Of a DNA stretch of 64,000 nucleotides, positions 36,601 to 44,610 are shown in pieces. Made by a program: the position numbers and the translations under genes. Below the pieces are notes generated by a model. It did not search any database and had not been told where the DNA came from. It saw only the letters and a list, made by a program, of their open reading frames with translations. Within the stretch, counting starts at the first letter, position 1, and each line of letters starts with the position of its first letter. The stretch is from Streptomyces fildesensis (lineage in GTDB: Bacteria > Actinomycetota > Actinomycetes > Streptomycetales > Streptomycetaceae), in assembly GCF_016107395.1 (NCBI RefSeq), contig NZ_JAAIKO010000006.1, positions 186,001 to 250,000 of the forward strand, read 5' to 3'.

Positions 36601-39600
36601 GCTCGGTGCGACGGACCGGGACAACCCGTCGGTCAGCACGCCGCCCAGGATGCCGTCCACCGCCGAGTGGAAGGCGTCCTCGGAGGTTTCGGGCTCCTTG
36701 AGGTCGCGGCGACTGCGGGACATCGATGCCGCTCTCGACGCCTACCACGCACCGTCCGGATCGGAGCGGACAATCACTCCGCAGGACCGGCTGAGCAGGC
36801 TCGGCACTGTACAGAAGGCCATCGAGGCCTGGGAGAGCACGAAACGGGACTTCACCGGAGCAGCCGTCGTCAGCGACCGTTCCGGCGCGGTCGCCGGGCT
36901 GCGGGGGTCGGTGGACGAGGTCCGCAGGAACCTCACACTCGAACTGCGGTCGTCCCTCGCCCCCGATCCGGGTCCTGCCCGGCGGTTCGAGCGGATCGCC
37001 GTCTACGGGGCCGGCGCCATGACGGACCGGAACGGTGCCTTTCTCCGTGAGTCGGAGGCCGCGCACGACCGCGTCATGACACGACTGCCCAGCACGGCCA
37101 CCGAGGTCGACATCCGCATCGAGATGCTGAGCGACCGGGTCCGCGAGGCGCACCGTGATTTTCTGGTGCGGCAGCGGTCGGAGGCCGACCCGGACGCCCT
37201 TCTGGGGCTGTTCACCGCCCCCGAGTGGTACTTCAAGCGCCCGAAGATCCCGTTCACCCTGGGCGAGAAGGAAATGATCATTACGTCCATGGTCGCCCTG
37301 AGCCGGGAGCACCCGGATCTTCTGATCATTCCCGGGTCGACGGTGTGGGCGGAGCCGCACCCTTCCGGGAACGGCATCGTCATCAAGGCCGGATCGTCCG
37401 CGGTGCTGAACGGCCGGCTGGTCCATGAAACGACCAAGATGCGGGAGGGACTCGACGTCGACGGCTATACCCCCGGCCGGGAGGACCGCGCCGACTGGAA
37501 GGAGGACCGGAAGCGGCAGGCGCAGGCCCTGGCCAACGATCTCTACAACGGGTTCAACGCCGCGGGCAGTCAGGTCACCGACAGAGCCACGTTCACCGTC
37601 GGCAATCGCACCATCGCTCTGGAGATCTGCCAGGACCACAACAACCGGCGCGCGGTCAACGAGCGGACTCCCGCCGATGTCCAGATCCTCGTGGCGCACG
37701 GCTCCGATCTCCGCAACTCCGCTCTCCGGGACGGTGGCATCGGCGTCTTCAACGACGCCACCGACCACAGCACCATCATCGAGGACCCCAAGCCCGTGGG
37801 GGCGATGCGTCAGGTGAAGGTCGCCGACGGCGCCGGACGCCCGAACGCCTCCAGACTCCTGACGAACCGCACGCGATTCATCGAGTACGGCGATGTGGAC
37901 TCCCTCTACATGGGCGTCTACGACCTGCCGGCGAACCCGGACCCCGTCCCGGGCGCCGTCGCGGAACCGGTTCCGGACACCGTTTCCTCCGACGGCCTGC
38001 TCGGCAGTGTCTGGAACATGAGCACACTCTCCTCGGAACTGCCGACGGAGACCGGCGGTCCCGGTTCCACGACGGTTTCCACCCGTCCCGGTTCCCTCGC
38101 CGACGAGACGTTCCTCGCCATCATCGGCGGCCAGGACACGGCAGCCCCGGAACACCCACAGGGCACGAAGCGACTCCGCGACGCGGACCCGGACGCGCAC
38201 ACCGATCCGTCGCAGGAGACGCCACCGGCCAAGCGCCCGTACACCGACGCCCCCCAGGGCGACCGGGGACTCATCGACCGCGGACTCGTGCCGCCCACCC
38301 CGGAACAGCACCGTGCCCTGAACGACCACGTCGCCTCGCTGAACCTCGCCGACGGCCAACTGCCGCACGTCACCTCCGAGTTGCTGCGCTTCGTCGCACC
38401 CACCGAGGACCGGGCGAACTGTCTGGAAGCGAACCTGTCCCTCTGGGACACCCTCGACGGCCGCCCCCGTGCGGCCGGCACGCTGCCCGGCAGCAGCCCC
38501 GAGCGGCTCGCCGTCTGGTCCCTGAGCAAGCTCCAGGGTCCCGCCTGGCACTTCGGCGAGGGCCCCCAGGGCATGGAGCAGGTCCGCACGCTCGTCCGTG
38601 ACGGCGGCCCCGGCACCCGTGCTCTGGTGCTCGTCGCCGGAAACGGTGAGGTCGGGCACGCCGTCACGGTGCTGCACACCGCCGACGGGCGGATCCAGCT
38701 GATCGACCCCCAGCAGCGGACCGTTCACGACATCACGCAGGGCGACACCACCCCGCCGCTGCCCGACGACTCGTCGCGGCACAGCGTGTGGGCGCACGTC
38801 CGTGACGGTGACGGCATGCTGCTCAGGGGTGAGGGACAGTACGACGAGTCGCTGTACCACGACCATGCGGAAGGCACGTCGGGCCGTGACTTCGGCATGC
38901 TGCCCGGCGGGGAGGGCGAGGGCCTGCAACGGCTCTTCCCCCGGCGGCCGGCCGTCGAGCTTCCCGGCTGGAAGGCAGCCGCCGAGTCGTTCGAGACCCG
39001 GGTCGCGAAGCACGCCTACCGGCTGAGCAGGGGTGCCGGCCCCGCTCTGGACACCAACTCGCCGGTCACCAAGGCCCTCGCACGGCTCAAGAACGGGCTT
39101 GACGAGTTCTTCGGTACCGCGTCGGCGGCCGTATCCCTGCGGCCGTTCCTCAAGAATGACCGTGGCAGTGCGGGCCAGATCCAGCGCACCGGTCTCGCCG
39201 ACGGCCATGTCGTGGAAATGCTGACGGGCGGAAATCCGCGGGAGAAGTTCACCGCCTTCTACAACGCCGCCTATTACGCCTCCAACGCGGGAACTCCCGC
39301 GGAGGACCGCGGGTTCAAGAAGGCCCTGATCGAACTGATGAGGACCGAGGACTGGGCCGCCGCGGGAAGAATGGGACTCGACGTCGACGCGTTGAAGTCC
39401 TACCGGGCGCAGCTGTACGGACCGCGGCGGGAGAACCTCCACGGTTTCCTGGAGCGGGCGCTCCCCGGGCAGGCCTACATGTTCGCCAACGATCCCTTCG
39501 CGCTGGGCAATCTGATCCTGTCGAAGGACGGTGCGACCTCGAGCCTGGTCGAGATGGTGCTCAGCCAGATATACCGCACGGCCCGCCCGGTGGACGACCA

Positions 39601-41398
39601 CGAGTTCGGTTCCGGGAAGCTCACACCGGCTCAACTGGAGCGGCACAAGGCCGAACTCAGCGCGCGGGAACTGCGCTTCCTCCAGGACCATCAGGAGCTG
39701 GTCCGCATTCTCGGGGTTGACCTCGCCGCCGCCGAACTCGCCACCGTCCCCCGACTGCCCAACGGACTGCCCGACATCGAACAGATCATGCGCGATACGC
39801 CGGGGGCGGTGAACGTGAGGTACCGGGCGTCGGTGGAGCTGCCCGGAGCCTTCGAGAGCCATTTCACCCTCCACGAAGTGACGGTCCTGGTGGAGGCGCG
39901 GATGCGGCCGCGGGAAGGTGACCTCCCGCCGTTCATCAACGGACTTCCGGTCTCGGGGCCGGAACTGCCGCTGAGGTCGATCGGAGGCGAGGCCTACTAC
40001 ACGCTGGCCGAGTCCCGCTGGACCCGGGACATGGAGCAGCGCGGCATCCCCGTGATCGCGGGACTGTCCGGCACCACGACGAGAATGCTCAGCGCGTTCC
40101 AGTGGCTCAATGTCAGCGGCGCGACCCAGGCGGAATTCCTGGTCGGCCTCATCGGCTGGATGCGCCTGCACAACGACCACTCGCTGTACGAGATCCTGCG
40201 CGGCGCGCAGATGGCCGGTTTCGAGGGGGAGGGCGGCCGGAAGTTCGACCTGACCGACGCGGCGTCGATGTACCGCAGCCTCAGCGCGCTCGGACCGGCC
40301 TTCGACATGCGGACCTTCCGCGAGATACCCGTGGCCGACCGGCTGGGACCGGACAACCCCGACCCGATCCCCTGGCGGTACGGCCTGCTGCCGCACGAAC
40401 TCCTCTACCGCGATGCGGCGCACAGCCCCGAAGGGTTCCTGGCGCTCGAGCGTGATCCGCTCGATCCCCAGGCGGACGATCCGCTGGAGCTGGCGACGGA
40501 TCTGACACGGGAGCTGTTCGAGGAGAGCGTGACCCCCGGAAGTTCGGGAAACACCGAACTCGCCGACTGGTTCACCGCCCACCACCTCGATGCGGCGGAC
40601 CTCGTGGTGACCTTCAACAAGGCGCACATCATCGCGCTGCTCGCGTACACCGGAAGCAACCACACGCTGATCAACCTGGCGATCGAGAGGCAACTTGGCG
40701 CGGACAGCAGGGTTCCGCTCCTGGACTCGATCTCGGTCGCCGCTCGCCTCAAGCTCCGGGGTTTCGTGGCCAAGGAACTGGCGGGGACGGATCCGGAGCT
40801 CCCCAGCATGTTCTTCCACGACCGGGCCGTGGCCGAGAACATCAGGGACTTCCACGCGGCTCCCGCGACCGACCTCGTGACGAGAGGCAGGCTCGAAGCG
40901 GAGCTCTACGCGAGGGTCGACGAACTCCTGCCCCGCATCGTCAAGGAGGCCAAGCTGCACGCCGACATGGCCGTGGAGGCGCTCCGTATCCTTCCCGGCG
41001 CCACCGCCGGACCCTTGTGGCGCGGTGACTGGGCGGCCGGCGCCGACACGACGTCACTCGGGGTCCTGGGTTCGCTGATGTTCACCTATTCCGGCGACAC
41101 CGTGACGACCAGCAGCATCGCGAGCAGCAGCACCGACCATGACGTCGCGCTGGGCTTCGCGACCGACAACCCTTTGCTGCCCATGACGCACCGCGTGCTC
41201 CTGGAGATCACGCCGAACGGAGCCAACGGGCGGGACATCCACCCCTTCTCCGCGATCGACGGGGAGGGGGAGGTCACCTTCCTCCCCGGTGCCCGGCTCC
41301 GGATCACCGGGCGGGAGTGGCGAACGAGGTACGTCCCAGGGCCGAACGGCGCGCTGGAGCCACGGAAGTACGAGCTGATCACCTTGACGGAAGTGTGA
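30665..41398 (+). CDS. Giant type VII polymorphic toxin: three papain-fold toxin domains, two nitrilase-like domains, C-terminal ADP-ribosyltransferase
   Basis: A 3577-residue protein with GTG start 6 bp after its small partner. Residues 1-440: long WXG-like helical domain (SFSGPAAQQY) with hydrophobic segments (about 115-200, 215-240). 440-740: Pro/Thr/Gly/Asp linker. 745-1100: domain with GRSPGAV (about 878) and VVLIDYTQGG (about 957), phosphoribosyltransferase-like, tentative. Papain-fold toxin (glutamine deamidase-type) 1: Cys1193 (ARTNCLLTA), His1267, Asp1282 with Gln1284. Nitrilase-like 1: Glu1526 (APEWFF), Lys1607 (HETTKK), Cys1671 (EICLDH). Papain-fold 2: Cys1844, His1917, Asp1932. 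Nitrilase-like 2: Glu2187, Lys2258, Cys2322. Papain-fold 3: Cys2586 (RANCLEA), His2665, Asp2681. About 2740-3400: unrecognised, helical. 3440-3577: ADP-ribosyltransferase with Arg3453 (LWRG), Ser3487-3489 (SSST) and ExE Glu3534/Glu3536 before VTFLPGARLRI. All triads look intact. It is the likely ESX effector; no standard immunity gene follows directly. Confidence 0.9.
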   Translation: MAIQIPSEFKSFMEVLSGMKMPDGNEDKMFALAGVHRDLEKRLNDLPQMLNDCVSYTAGSFSGPAAQQYREAMAPFLNSTGIDYIKSMSGQAAMIAEFTSDTATQIQYAKYMIIAQCIELMLELAIALALAFFTGGASILEYLASRAVVEFFMKNMLARILGQILLHEVISIGMGAAMDSMVQWIQLLQGTRDHFDTKSLIEAVKFGAIQGLITLPMGAVGGLLGKGLGNLFGKNISREISNTVGNTLGNKAFGKELGDILGPALTRGNGPLSEAAANALTRNVGKAFADRLGTAGEREIARAAGEKWARELLGNFGKSTLPAALRTSLAGLEGVIGKDLMKALSKGVPDTLARDLARSFGNHLGQGLTEGVTQVLAEGTYNLIFGENHTFESSALTFGSGVVGGRLGHLAETAGSHIGVGLHEKVFGGSPQAAGIGTPPTGLTAGSGNGGTAAAATTGGDTTTTQAPTTTGDSTTGTGTDETLPVLPLSEVTDSDWEEYWGAPDAHSGADDSTMDKGDGESSPPVPVMAAPIAVPTASGPASSTTPTTPTTATPGNAGRTVSGQQEKPGGTPVAAETPGSTGTGTGSGTSEGGESSPTPITTTDSSPDLNPDVTPDGTPDGNPDGTPDSPRVQPDTESGELQYLAVGDDHHTAPPETEAPVSVATTSANDPTRPPTTPPTEPPAAVQPPPTRMLGALPGTQTAHVPDVTTPQDHSQTPVVTATPDVAVVQPPVQPPVQAPPLLRIAGRYYVPTEGPRAGEYTWQSYEDSATVKLLGPNGAEGLTPDKVTDWFAEHGIALPPGGIRDALDHFLYDTARDAPVVYTPDQARQFRTELAAQSSAKHAEAQERVLEAVSGLARRITETYPPEEHVYIGLGRSPGAVIAALQVHATTETQAHSIPLSAFRPGPESPGSIQYQAFLQGPQRIPSAPLTLEQRDMLFAHFDEFVPEIPLGKSVVLIDYTQGGLSLFAAERLLGEYFVDKDRTDVVVNSLALHQDINTDSIHRTYAGIGKPRGMFQDPGDWFANTSAREEWARRVELLSLRADGELGPDGKVLGESFKHEAFDGLSEFGSYKLLEVDPATFDAERPRRVDGEQATGYHQTLKRQLGENQDAPAPIHTTSEEPTAPTALHSPDQVGATHPDSPHPAPDFGDRQVVFKGSVQEQIRQVTERYPWLPDVNPHRDTIEEARTNCLLTAIATDMSLAENVGHQAPPAELSPADHLANYRQDRPPLAVHSYEDVVAAMHQAGPGARGMVVIGTAGDPVAHVLNVVHDENGIVFLDGQTGLLADLPHAPDRLEFFPTHGDFSEPTTPHHEGVPDGGSGPLGAIVSKNRWPAEVPSEKQWKSSSSVALASRPDALTALDHAVTAFHAAPSATPSERRSRLDALQTAVESWEDKHRTFTGEEITEKRVGAVRDLRGSVDAARVRLALDLRGPQAGDPLPFVEYRRVAVYSAGAMTERDGTFLGESRTDYEAARQELPGSAREADIRVRMLETRIREAHADFVRKQEAHPPGEDLLGLFTAPEWFFKRPEIPFTLGEKEMIITSMLNLSAELPGLLIVPGSTVWSEPGTPGSVATDGQVFRGDTTFKAGTSAVLNGRLVHETTKKSEGMDVTGYTPDRDTRRTMGPDRAAVAQKRGEDFAHDFNRAGSGVTDTAAFTVGNRTITVEICLDHAKNRAFDELSAAPKADLQIVVSHGAALTRSALRAGGIAVHNDASDHSGNTAGAVRSVHRVDDEAMVHFPRPPGNARPATEVREFHTYADVRNLDMGIHDLPGAAQHLLGAVSGGHHVPTVGAEPDLGTQRVVHGGSSDQLTRAGLVERHYPWLPGVNPFRDTIEQARTNCLLTAIATDLSLSEGVGHQAPPSELSPAHDLANYRDRPPVTVTSYAEVVAAMHQAGPGARGMVVVGTAGDPVAHVFNVVHDENGVVLLDGQTGRLADLPPAPDRLEFLPTHGDFPERDPSPHHVADAGGDEGREGPLGATDRDNPSVSTPPRMPSTAEWKASSEVSGSLRSRRLRDIDAALDAYHAPSGSERTITPQDRLSRLGTVQKAIEAWESTKRDFTGAAVVSDRSGAVAGLRGSVDEVRRNLTLELRSSLAPDPGPARRFERIAVYGAGAMTDRNGAFLRESEAAHDRVMTRLPSTATEVDIRIEMLSDRVREAHRDFLVRQRSEADPDALLGLFTAPEWYFKRPKIPFTLGEKEMIITSMVALSREHPDLLIIPGSTVWAEPHPSGNGIVIKAGSSAVLNGRLVHETTKMREGLDVDGYTPGREDRADWKEDRKRQAQALANDLYNGFNAAGSQVTDRATFTVGNRTIALEICQDHNNRRAVNERTPADVQILVAHGSDLRNSALRDGGIGVFNDATDHSTIIEDPKPVGAMRQVKVADGAGRPNASRLLTNRTRFIEYGDVDSLYMGVYDLPANPDPVPGAVAEPVPDTVSSDGLLGSVWNMSTLSSELPTETGGPGSTTVSTRPGSLADETFLAIIGGQDTAAPEHPQGTKRLRDADPDAHTDPSQETPPAKRPYTDAPQGDRGLIDRGLVPPTPEQHRALNDHVASLNLADGQLPHVTSELLRFVAPTEDRANCLEANLSLWDTLDGRPRAAGTLPGSSPERLAVWSLSKLQGPAWHFGEGPQGMEQVRTLVRDGGPGTRALVLVAGNGEVGHAVTVLHTADGRIQLIDPQQRTVHDITQGDTTPPLPDDSSRHSVWAHVRDGDGMLLRGEGQYDESLYHDHAEGTSGRDFGMLPGGEGEGLQRLFPRRPAVELPGWKAAAESFETRVAKHAYRLSRGAGPALDTNSPVTKALARLKNGLDEFFGTASAAVSLRPFLKNDRGSAGQIQRTGLADGHVVEMLTGGNPREKFTAFYNAAYYASNAGTPAEDRGFKKALIELMRTEDWAAAGRMGLDVDALKSYRAQLYGPRRENLHGFLERALPGQAYMFANDPFALGNLILSKDGATSSLVEMVLSQIYRTARPVDDHEFGSGKLTPAQLERHKAELSARELRFLQDHQELVRILGVDLAAAELATVPRLPNGLPDIEQIMRDTPGAVNVRYRASVELPGAFESHFTLHEVTVLVEARMRPREGDLPPFINGLPVSGPELPLRSIGGEAYYTLAESRWTRDMEQRGIPVIAGLSGTTTRMLSAFQWLNVSGATQAEFLVGLIGWMRLHNDHSLYEILRGAQMAGFEGEGGRKFDLTDAASMYRSLSALGPAFDMRTFREIPVADRLGPDNPDPIPWRYGLLPHELLYRDAAHSPEGFLALERDPLDPQADDPLELATDLTRELFEESVTPGSSGNTELADWFTAHHLDAADLVVTFNKAHIIALLAYTGSNHTLINLAIERQLGADSRVPLLDSISVAARLKLRGFVAKELAGTDPELPSMFFHDRAVAENIRDFHAAPATDLVTRGRLEAELYARVDELLPRIVKEAKLHADMAVEALRILPGATAGPLWRGDWAAGADTTSLGVLGSLMFTYSGDTVTTSSIASSSTDHDVALGFATDNPLLPMTHRVLLEITPNGANGRDIHPFSAIDGEGEVTFLPGARLRITGREWRTRYVPGPNGALEPRKYELITLTEV
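34130..37920 (+). repeat. Intragenic tandem duplication of a 1.9-kb [papain-fold toxin + nitrilase-like] unit
   Basis: Unit 1 spans about 34130-36010 and unit 2 about 36070-37920. They are nearly collinear and locally almost identical at DNA level, for example around the two Cys codons (34241 and 36194). Unit 2 lacks one codon in the papain-fold part and has several changes in the nitrilase part. Catalytic residues are kept in both. Confidence 0.9.
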
Positions 41399-41510
41399 TC
41401 CGCCGCGCGCACGGTCGTACGCACACCATCGCAGGCACCGGACATCGGAGTACACGCATGACAACTGGCCGCCACGGCTGCCGCCCGCGCGTCGGACCGC
41501 GGAGCGTCGT

Positions 41511-44500
41511 ATGACGCCGCGATGTCCCGCGCTGCCGCGCTGGTTCGGTGCGGCGGAGCGGCCGCAACCAGGAACCGACGGAACACCGGACGCTGCCGCC
41601 GGTGCCCCCGCCCCGGCGATCGGCCGACCCACCGCGGTCGCCCTGGCAGCCACCGGCCCGGGCACCGGCGAACCGGAAGCGTGCGCACCCGGCACACATC
41701 GGCTCGGCAGCACCGTGCTGCTGTGCGACCCCGGGGCCGCAGCCGAGCAGACCGACGCGCTGATCGCGCTGGCCGGCCGCGTCGAGCCGGTGCCCGGGCT
41801 GCCGACGGTGCTGGTCGCCGTGCCCGATACGGCGGCCGACGCCCTCTGGCCCGCGCTGGGCGCGGCACTGCGGCGGCTGACGGACGAGGGCTGCGAGCGC
41901 GTCCGGCTCGTGATGTCCGGAGCGGCGGCCGGGCGGCCCGGCCATGCCTCGCCGGCCCAGCAACTCGCCGACGCCTGGCGGCTCACCGTCGTGGCGCCCG
42001 ACGCGCCGGCGGTCGTGACACCCGGCGGCACCCTCTTCGTCCCCGACCCCGCCTCTCCCGGCGGCGGTTGGTGGGAATGCGCCCCCGGTCTCCCGCCCGC
42101 GCCGCTCGGCCGGCGGCACCCGGCCCCGGCCTGGCAGTCCGACATCGCCAGGATCGGGACCCGTGACGTCGGTGGCTGCGTCGTCGAACAGATACCCGCG
42201 GGCCTGCTTCTGCGACCCGCCGAGTCGTCCGCCGCGGCGGCGGGCGACCTGGCCTTCGCGGTGCCCGCCGACGCGGACCGCCCCACCCTGCTCGTCGGCA
42301 GCGCCCGCAGCCGCCCCGTACCCGCCGGGGATCTCGCCGAACTGCTCGCTGCGCTGCCGGCCCGGTCCCGCACCGCCCTGCGGCTGGCGCCCGCCGACCA
42401 CCGGGACCTGCTCCCGGCCGCGTACGAGGTGGCGGACCTGCTGGGCGCGGACATCGAGGTGCTGACGGGACTGCCCCTCGCCACGTCCACCACCAGTGCC
42501 GCACCGGAGGCAGCGGAGAGCGCGACGCGGAAGACGGCGGTCCGGCGGACGCAGGTGCTGGTCGGCGGGGTCGACGGGGCCGCGCTCTGGCGCCCCTTCG
42601 TCGAGTCGGTGTCCTGCGCCCCTGTCGGTGCGGACGGCATCCGCCCGCCGGACTCGCCGATGTCCTGGCGGAGCCCGCCCATCCGCGGGGCCCGCCCCAT
42701 CGGCGACGGCACCTTCGATCTGGGCGACGGCTGGAACGTCCTCCTCACCCGCTGGGGCCTGTGGTTCGGCGCCGGGGACGGGCTTCCCACGGATCTCGGC
42801 GCCCGGCCGGTGAACCCGGAGACCGCGGTGGTCGTCGTGTCCGCGGCCGGTACCGAGTCCGCCCAGGACGCGACGTTCTGGCTGGCGCTGACCGATGTGC
42901 TGGACGCGTTGGAACCGGACTTCCGCGACCACGCCCTGCTGACGGCCGAGGGCGCCTTCACTTTCCAGGACCGGCACGCGCTGCGCCGACTGGCGTCCGG
43001 CCGGCGGTTCACCCTCGCGGCGGACCAGCCGAGGGGGCACGGTTTCCCGACCGCGCGCAACGAGGCCGCCGCCGTCACCGGGGCGGTACGGCCGGAACGC
43101 GGGACAGCGCCCGAACCACTGCCGACCTCCGCTGCCGCGCCTCCCACGGGAACGGTGGCCGAGCCGGCCGCCGCCGTGGCGGCCCGCTCGGTCACCGTTG
43201 CGACGTGCGGAGTTGCGGCCGTCGCCCAGGTCGCCTCATCCCAGGCATCGCTGAGCGCCCAGCCGGCCGCGTCGCCGTCCGCCACCGGCGGTGCAGCGAC
43301 CCGGGAGGAAGTGTCGACGGCGGGCCGCACCGTCGTTCCCGCCCTGTCCGTGGGACATCGCCTGGAGAACGCCCGGAGCAAAGGACGATCCGAGCTGCCT
43401 GCATCCGTCCTGGCCTCGACGGCGGAGCCGCTCGTCGCACCGGACCGGACGGCTTCGCCGAACTCCGTGCCCCTCACGGGCGGGGAGTCGCCGGCGCGGG
43501 AGCCGGACGGGCAGGCAGCGGCGACACCCCCGGCGCCGGTACCCCTGACGACCAGCAGCGCCACCGTGCCCTCCTTCGGCGGGGCACAGGCGTCCGTGAC
43601 CGAGCCCGCGGTAGCCGCGACGGGCGGTCCCGCGACCGCTGCGGCATCTGCGGCTGCCGTGGCCGCACCGGTAGTCCGGTCGGCCGCACCGGTCCCGTCG
43701 TCCCCGGCGTCGACGCCGTCCCGGGTGTCGCCACTCCCAGTGTTGCCATCCTCGACGCCGGCACTCCCGGTGAGTGCGCCTTCGTTCTCCCCTCCCGCCG
43801 CGGAGTCCGAAGCGGTGCAGGCGGAGTCCTGGCCCGTACCGGCCTGCACCGCTGCCGACCGGGCAGCCCTTCGTGACCTGGTCGGCGACCGCTGGGAGCG
43901 GCATGCGGGCGCGGTATCCCGGGCGATGGTCCGGATGCCGGCACTGCGGGCCCGTGACGAGGACGTGGCCAGGGTCGAACTGGGCGCCGCGCACCTCTTC
44001 CTGGGTTCCGGCGACGCCGATCCGTTCGGCCCGGAAGCCCTGGTGGCGGGCATGCGGCGCGCAGACGCGGGGACCGCGGCCTATTGGGCCTGTCTGACCG
44101 CCGGACTGCGACGGCTGCCGGTGTACCGCGGCCCGGTGCTGCGAGCCTGGGACCCCGGCACCGATCCGGCCGGCGGGCAGGAAACCGGCGGATCGCTCCT
44201 GGTGCGGGAACCCGTCACCGCGCTGCCCGCAGCCTCCGCCGCCCGGTACCTTCCGGCAGCGGTGGGGCGCTACGCGGTCCACACCACGACCGGTCGCCGC
44301 ACCGGCGCCCTGCTGGGTGCGCCGGACAGCGGCGGCGCTCCCGAACAGATCGTCATCCTGCCGGGCACCCGGCTGCTCGTCTGCGCCGTCCACCCGGCCA
44401 CCGGAGAACTCCCCGGGCGGCTGCTGCTCCATGAGACCCCGTCCGGCGCCGGCGGACGATCGCTGCCCGCCGCGACTCTCTCCCGGCTGGAGGAGGCGGC

Positions 44501-44588
44501 CCGCTGCGGCACCGACGTCGCGTCCTCCGCGACCGCCTGGCCGCGGCAATGCACCGGCCGACTCGGCTCGTACCTCTCCGCCTCGTAA
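41511..44588 (+). CDS. Hypothetical ESX-linked protein with degenerate ADP-ribosyltransferase-like C-terminus
   Basis: A 1025-residue protein. GGAG lies 6 bases before the ATG. The N-terminal about 520 residues are a globular Ala/Pro-rich region of unknown fold. Residues about 520-770 are low-complexity Ala/Pro/Ser/Val. The last about 250 residues include an ART-like pattern: helices, then VYRGPV (Arg873), a strand GGSLLVREP, and finally QIVILPGTRLLV. In active R-S-E enzymes the last segment is preceded by ExE; here it reads Pro-Glu-Gln, so the catalytic Glu is replaced by Gln946. It follows the giant toxin by 112 bp on the same strand. It could be a decayed effector, a regulatory decoy or a substrate-binding partner. 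Confidence 0.75.
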   Translation: MTPRCPALPRWFGAAERPQPGTDGTPDAAAGAPAPAIGRPTAVALAATGPGTGEPEACAPGTHRLGSTVLLCDPGAAAEQTDALIALAGRVEPVPGLPTVLVAVPDTAADALWPALGAALRRLTDEGCERVRLVMSGAAAGRPGHASPAQQLADAWRLTVVAPDAPAVVTPGGTLFVPDPASPGGGWWECAPGLPPAPLGRRHPAPAWQSDIARIGTRDVGGCVVEQIPAGLLLRPAESSAAAAGDLAFAVPADADRPTLLVGSARSRPVPAGDLAELLAALPARSRTALRLAPADHRDLLPAAYEVADLLGADIEVLTGLPLATSTTSAAPEAAESATRKTAVRRTQVLVGGVDGAALWRPFVESVSCAPVGADGIRPPDSPMSWRSPPIRGARPIGDGTFDLGDGWNVLLTRWGLWFGAGDGLPTDLGARPVNPETAVVVVSAAGTESAQDATFWLALTDVLDALEPDFRDHALLTAEGAFTFQDRHALRRLASGRRFTLAADQPRGHGFPTARNEAAAVTGAVRPERGTAPEPLPTSAAAPPTGTVAEPAAAVAARSVTVATCGVAAVAQVASSQASLSAQPAASPSATGGAATREEVSTAGRTVVPALSVGHRLENARSKGRSELPASVLASTAEPLVAPDRTASPNSVPLTGGESPAREPDGQAAATPPAPVPLTTSSATVPSFGGAQASVTEPAVAATGGPATAAASAAAVAAPVVRSAAPVPSSPASTPSRVSPLPVLPSSTPALPVSAPSFSPPAAESEAVQAESWPVPACTAADRAALRDLVGDRWERHAGAVSRAMVRMPALRARDEDVARVELGAAHLFLGSGDADPFGPEALVAGMRRADAGTAAYWACLTAGLRRLPVYRGPVLRAWDPGTDPAGGQETGGSLLVREPVTALPAASAARYLPAAVGRYAVHTTTGRRTGALLGAPDSGGAPEQIVILPGTRLLVCAVHPATGELPGRLLLHETPSGAGGRSLPAATLSRLEEAARCGTDVASSATAWPRQCTGRLGSYLSAS

Positions 44589-44610
44589 CCCTGGAAAGCA
44601 GGTCAGCACC

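Noticed and set aside
34271..40960. A 2229-codon open frame on the minus strand opposite the giant toxin
   Set aside because: It mirrors the codon bias of the plus-strand gene in high-GC DNA, has Arg/Gly/His-rich shadow composition and no domains.
41511..44588. Considered as an active second ADP-ribosyltransferase toxin
   Set aside because: The ExE motif is missing and the catalytic Glu position is Gln946.
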